Of a stretch of 8,413 nucleotides of DNA, positions 5,606 through 8,413 are shown piece by piece. The DNA is from an uncultured Acetatifactor sp. GTDB taxonomy: Bacteria > Bacillota > Clostridia > Lachnospirales > Lachnospiraceae. The notes beneath the pieces are model-generated. The model was given only the letters and a program-made list of their open reading frames with translations. It was not told the DNA's origin and ran no database searches. The stretch is taken from NCBI GenBank assembly GCA_910578215.1, contig CAJTPH010000065.1, positions 1 to 8,413 on the forward strand. Reading direction: 5' to 3'. Positions within the stretch are counted from its first letter, which is position 1. Each line of letters starts with the position of its first letter. Both the position numbers and the translations under genes were made by a program.

Positions 5606-5869
5606 TCAGTTTTCTCCCTCATCTACGAAGAAGTCATCCTCTTCATCCGCTTCCTCGTCCTCAAATTCATCTTCAAACTCATCCTCAAAATCATCCAGAT
5701 AATCAGGAGTGAAGTAACGATATACCGCATAAGCAATAGCTGCAACCGCCGCAACCGCGCCTATAACGGCAAGCACGATCACAACCGTATTGCTCTTTTT
5801 CTTCTCCTCCTTCTTTCCCAACAGATCGTTCAATTTTGCCATCTCCATCAAGTTTTCAAGCTTATTCAT
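5606..5869 (-). CDS. Small single-pass membrane protein with acidic C-terminal tail
   Basis: This 87-residue protein has no function I recognise. Residues 1-26 are polar and amphipathic, ending in the basic cluster KKEEKKK. Residues 27-52 are one transmembrane helix rich in Ala and Val (NTVVIVLAVIGAVAAVAAIA). From residue 56 the tail is strongly acidic with DEFEDEFEDEEADEEDD repeats. The basic residues before the helix and the acidic tail after it would put the N-terminus in the cytosol and the tail outside under the positive-inside rule. GGAGG lies 7 nt before the ATG. Its TGA stop is 4 nt before the preferred rlmD start, so the two are probably translationally coupled, with the rlmD ribosome binding site inside this gene's last codons. 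It is 75 nt downstream of pcrA. Similar small proteins are common as uncharacterised genes in Lachnospiraceae. Confidence 0.85.
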   Translation of the reverse strand: MNKLENLMEMAKLNDLLGKKEEKKKSNTVVIVLAVIGAVAAVAAIAYAVYRYFTPDYLDDFEDEFEDEFEDEEADEEDDFFVDEGEN

Positions 5870-5913
5870 ATGAATACCTCCAAGTTATTTTTCGTAACCT
5901 TATACTCATTACT

Positions 5914-5919
5914 ATTATA
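5914..5919 (-). promoter_or_regulatory. Possible -10 element upstream of the small membrane protein
   Basis: A perfect TATAAT on the minus strand, 44 nt before the ATG at 5869 and inside the 75-nt gap after pcrA. No good -35 is visible at 16-18 nt (TTTTTC at 17). It would allow the membrane protein and rlmD to be expressed apart from pcrA. No terminator is visible in the gap, so readthrough from pcrA also seems likely. Confidence 0.35.
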
Positions 5920-5944
5920 GGATACCACATTCATGTGAAAAATA

Positions 5945-8290
5945 CTACAGTCTTTTTAATTTTGCAAAGGCTGCGTACATAATTTTTTGCCCTGCCCTGT
6001 CAAAGAGCACCGTCACCTTGTAGTCTCTCGGCTCCTTTTCAACGTTCAAAACCTCTCCCTCGCCATACTTGACATGCAGGACCCTGTCCCCCACACCGTA
6101 TGTAAGCTCTGCCGGCGCCTGGTATGCCGCCCCCTTGGACAACCCTGTCAGCCGGTTCAGGCTGCCGATCTCCCGGGCGATATAGGGCTTGTCCGCCTTT
6201 GCCGTGACCTTGGGGCGCGCCACTGCCTTGGGTCTGAAATCGGCGGATGCCTGCGTCCTGCTTCCGTAATCTGCGCCTGCGGAAAAATACGGCGGCTCAT
6301 TATCCGGTTCTCTCTCCGGCCACCGCATCGGTTCCGACGCCGTCCTCCACACCTTTTCCGGCGCAGCTCCGTCCATCAGCTCCGCCGGAATCTCCTTCAC
6401 AAACCGGCTCACCGTATTATACTGGGTCTCTCCCCGGACCATCCTCATCTTGGCGCAGGTCAAAGTCAGCTCATTCATGGCTCTGGTAATGCCCACATAG
6501 GCAAGCCTGCGTTCCTCCTCCAGTTCCATGGGATCGTCCGAGGTAATCGTCATATAGCTGGGAAAGAGGTTGTCCTCCATACCCGAAAGATATACGTTCG
6601 GAAACTCCAGCCCCTTTGCCGAATGCAGCGTCATCAGCAACACCCTGTTATCGTCTCCGTCCACATTGTCAATGTCCGCCACCAGGGCAACCTCCGACAA
6701 AAATTCCGTCAGGCTGGGCTCATCGTGAGTATCCTGATAATTGACCGCCTTGGTAATCAGCTCGTCAACGTTCGCCATTCTGTCATCGGCGCTCTCGTCG
6801 TCATTTTCCTGCAAATATTCCTTATAGCCTATGGTGTCTATGATCTCCTGAATCAGCTCCGCCACGGACAGCGCTGCCAAGCGTTTCCTCAGCCCCTGAA
6901 TCAGTTGCACAAAGGGGCGGATCTTCACGGACGCCTTTCCCAGCCCCATGACCTCGTCTGCCTGCTCCATAGCCTCATAGAGCCCAATGTCCCGAATCTG
7001 GGCATAGTCCTCAAGCTTTTCCAGCGTGGCGCTGCCGATGCCCCTCTTTGGCACATTGACGATCCTTTTGACCGCCACCTCGTCCCGCCCATTGTCAATG
7101 GTTTTCAAATAAGCGAGAATATCCTTTATTTCAAGTCTGGAATAGAAGTTGACTCCCCCTACCACATTATAGGGAATTCCCTCCATAATCATGCGCTCCT
7201 CCAAAAGACGAGCCTGTGCGTTGGTTCTGAAAAGCACCGCGCAGTCCCTGTATTGCGCGCCATGCTTCCTCACCCGCTTCGCCACATCGCCGGCAATGTA
7301 CTCCGCCTCCCCGTAAGCGTTATCAAACTGCCTGAAATGCAGCCTGCTGCCCTCTCCCCTGTCCGTCCAGAGCGCCTTGGATTTCCTGTTTACGTTATTG
7401 CAAATCACCGCATTTGCGGCGTCCAGAATAGACTGGGTGGAGCGATAGTTCTGCTCCAGCCTGATAACCGCCGCCTCCGGAAAATGTTTCTCAAAATCAA
7501 GAATATTTCGGATGTTGGCGCCCCTGAATTTGTAGATGGACTGGTCATCGTCACCTACCACGCACAGATTCCGGTACTTGTCCGCCAAAAGCCTCACCAG
7601 CTCAAACTGCGCCGTGTTGGTATCCTGATACTCGTCCACCATAATATAGCGGAAGCGCTCCTGATAATAATCCAGAACCTCCGGGCAGCTCCTGAACAGC
7701 TCCACGGTCTTCATAATAATATCGTCGAAATCAAGCGCATTATTCTTTTTCAGCGTTTCCTGATATTCCCTGTACGCCTTGGCATATGTTGCCTTGCCAA
7801 AATCGACGGCAGCTTCTCTCTCATACTCCCCGACGGATATCAGCTCGTCCTTCGCTCCCGAAATGGCAGACAAAAGGGCTCTCTCCTTATAAATTTTCGT
7901 ATCGATGTTCAGTCGCTTGCAGATATCCTTCATCACCGTCTTCTGATCGTCCGTGTCATAGACGGTAAAGCTTGTCTCATAGCCGATCCTGTCTATATGG
8001 CGGCGCAGAATACGCATACACGCGGAGTGAAAGGTAGACACCCACACCTGATCGGAGCCAAAGCCCACCAGGGCATCCACCCTCTCCCTCATTTCTCCCG
8101 CCGCCTTGTTGGTAAAGGTGATGGCAAGAATATTCCATGGCTTCACCCCCATCTCGCCGATCAGGTAGGCAATACGGTGGGTGAGCGCCCTGGTTTTCCC
8201 GCTTCCGGCCCCGGCGAGCACCAAAAGCGGCCCGTCGGTCTGCATCACAGCATTCTTTTGTTCCCTGTTTAAGGTATCATATATACTCAT
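5945..8290 (-). CDS. pcrA: ATP-dependent DNA helicase PcrA (UvrD family, SF1A)
   Basis: PcrA is a 3'-5' helicase/translocase that unwinds DNA in nucleotide excision and mismatch repair, clears RecA filaments and supports rolling-circle plasmid replication. All SF1A motifs are present in this 781-residue protein. They are the Q motif LNREQ (7-11), Walker A GAGSGKT (27-33), motif Ia AITFTNKAAGEM (56-67), Walker B VDEYQD (218-223), motif III GDDDQSIYKFRGA (246-258), motif IV QNYRST (280-285), motif V TLHSAKGLEF (554-563) and motif VI RRLAYVGITRA (594-604). Residues about 635-725 are a variable linker. Residues 728-781 (YGVGDRVLHVKYGEGEV) are the Tudor-like C-terminal domain that contacts RNA polymerase in PcrA/UvrD. 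The length is slightly above the usual 720-750. The ATG has AGGGG about 10 nt upstream and lies 17 nt after the stop of a zinc-ribbon gene, so the two probably share a transcript. No key residue is missing. Confidence 0.97.
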   Translation of the reverse strand: MSIYDTLNREQKNAVMQTDGPLLVLAGAGSGKTRALTHRIAYLIGEMGVKPWNILAITFTNKAAGEMRERVDALVGFGSDQVWVSTFHSACMRILRRHIDRIGYETSFTVYDTDDQKTVMKDICKRLNIDTKIYKERALLSAISGAKDELISVGEYEREAAVDFGKATYAKAYREYQETLKKNNALDFDDIIMKTVELFRSCPEVLDYYQERFRYIMVDEYQDTNTAQFELVRLLADKYRNLCVVGDDDQSIYKFRGANIRNILDFEKHFPEAAVIRLEQNYRSTQSILDAANAVICNNVNRKSKALWTDRGEGSRLHFRQFDNAYGEAEYIAGDVAKRVRKHGAQYRDCAVLFRTNAQARLLEERMIMEGIPYNVVGGVNFYSRLEIKDILAYLKTIDNGRDEVAVKRIVNVPKRGIGSATLEKLEDYAQIRDIGLYEAMEQADEVMGLGKASVKIRPFVQLIQGLRKRLAALSVAELIQEIIDTIGYKEYLQENDDESADDRMANVDELITKAVNYQDTHDEPSLTEFLSEVALVADIDNVDGDDNRVLLMTLHSAKGLEFPNVYLSGMEDNLFPSYMTITSDDPMELEEERRLAYVGITRAMNELTLTCAKMRMVRGETQYNTVSRFVKEIPAELMDGAAPEKVWRTASEPMRWPEREPDNEPPYFSAGADYGSRTQASADFRPKAVARPKVTAKADKPYIAREIGSLNRLTGLSKGAAYQAPAELTYGVGDRVLHVKYGEGEVLNVEKEPRDYKVTVLFDRAGQKIMYAAFAKLKRL

Positions 8291-8307
8291 TTAATGGGTA
8301 CCCCTTA

Positions 8308-8413
8308 TCAAACCCTGTCTTTATCGTCGAAAGCATCCCCGCACTCAGGGCAGAATTTGGGCGGATGCGCCGGGTCCTCGGGCTCCCAGCCGCACTTATC
8401 ACACTTGTATAAG
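8308..8413 (-). CDS. Rubredoxin-like zinc-ribbon protein, partial (C-terminal end)
   Basis: The gene runs off the right edge of the window, so only its last 34 codons are seen. They read LYKCDKCGWEPEDPAHPPKF, then CPECGDAFDDKDRV and a TGA at 8308-8310, followed directly by TAA. Two CxxC pairs (CDKC, CPEC) separated by a Pro-rich spacer form a rubredoxin-like metal site binding iron or zinc. Residues just before the first CxxC are compatible with either a very short stand-alone protein missing only a few residues, or the tail of a larger redox enzyme. The upstream sequence is not available. Its stop is 17 nt before pcrA, suggesting cotranscription. Function is uncertain. Confidence 0.7.
   Translation of the reverse strand, partial: LYKCDKCGWEPEDPAHPPKFCPECGDAFDDKDRV

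Noticed and set aside
5929..5940. CACATTCATGTG near-palindrome just past pcrA as a terminator or operator
   Set aside because: It has a 5-bp stem with a 2-nt loop and no T-tract after it in the direction of transcription; too short to support a call.
5987..8272. Very long open frame on the plus strand opposite pcrA
   Set aside because: It is the antisense of an unmistakable helicase, has no recognisable domain, is rich in His/Arg/Leu, and reflects the codon bias of GC-rich DNA.

Overview
The window looks like chromosomal DNA from a Clostridia species, most likely a Lachnospiraceae-type gut Firmicute. The evidence is a PcrA helicase, a TRAM-domain 23S rRNA uridine methyltransferase, a LysM lipoprotein-free exported protein, a rubredoxin-like zinc ribbon, and AGGAGG-type ribosome binding sites. 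All supportable genes lie on the minus strand, so transcription runs from high to low coordinates.

There are two halves with a sharp composition change near 2985. The right half (about 2990-8413) is GC-richer; a hand count of 7201-7260 gives 35/60 G+C. It holds a housekeeping cluster in transcription order: the end of a rubredoxin-like zinc-ribbon gene, pcrA 17 nt later, a small membrane protein with an acidic tail, an rlmD/rlmCD-type 23S rRNA methyltransferase starting 4 nt after that protein's stop, then a secreted LysM protein with its own strong ribosome binding site. A strong rho-independent terminator (3011-3074) closes the cluster. The methyltransferase carries an in-frame 45-bp minisatellite (four 15-residue units) between its RNA-binding half and its SAM-binding Rossmann domain.

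The left half (1-2985) is AT-rich (1741-1800 counts 12/60 G+C) and resembles an accessory island or decayed mobile-element region. From right to left it has a boundary with short repeats, an AP2-like phage-type DNA-binding protein that looks like the tail of a larger gene, a terminator, a well-formed promoter driving a 291-residue orphan protein (helical N-terminal half plus GRAM/PH-like C-terminus), a zinc-ribbon/YbjQ fusion, a broken IS4-type transposase end, and a broken zinc-ribbon membrane protein.

No complete novel multi-gene system is visible. The items most worth a second look are the minisatellite in the rRNA methyltransferase, the island edge, and the orphan helical-GRAM protein, which has its own promoter.
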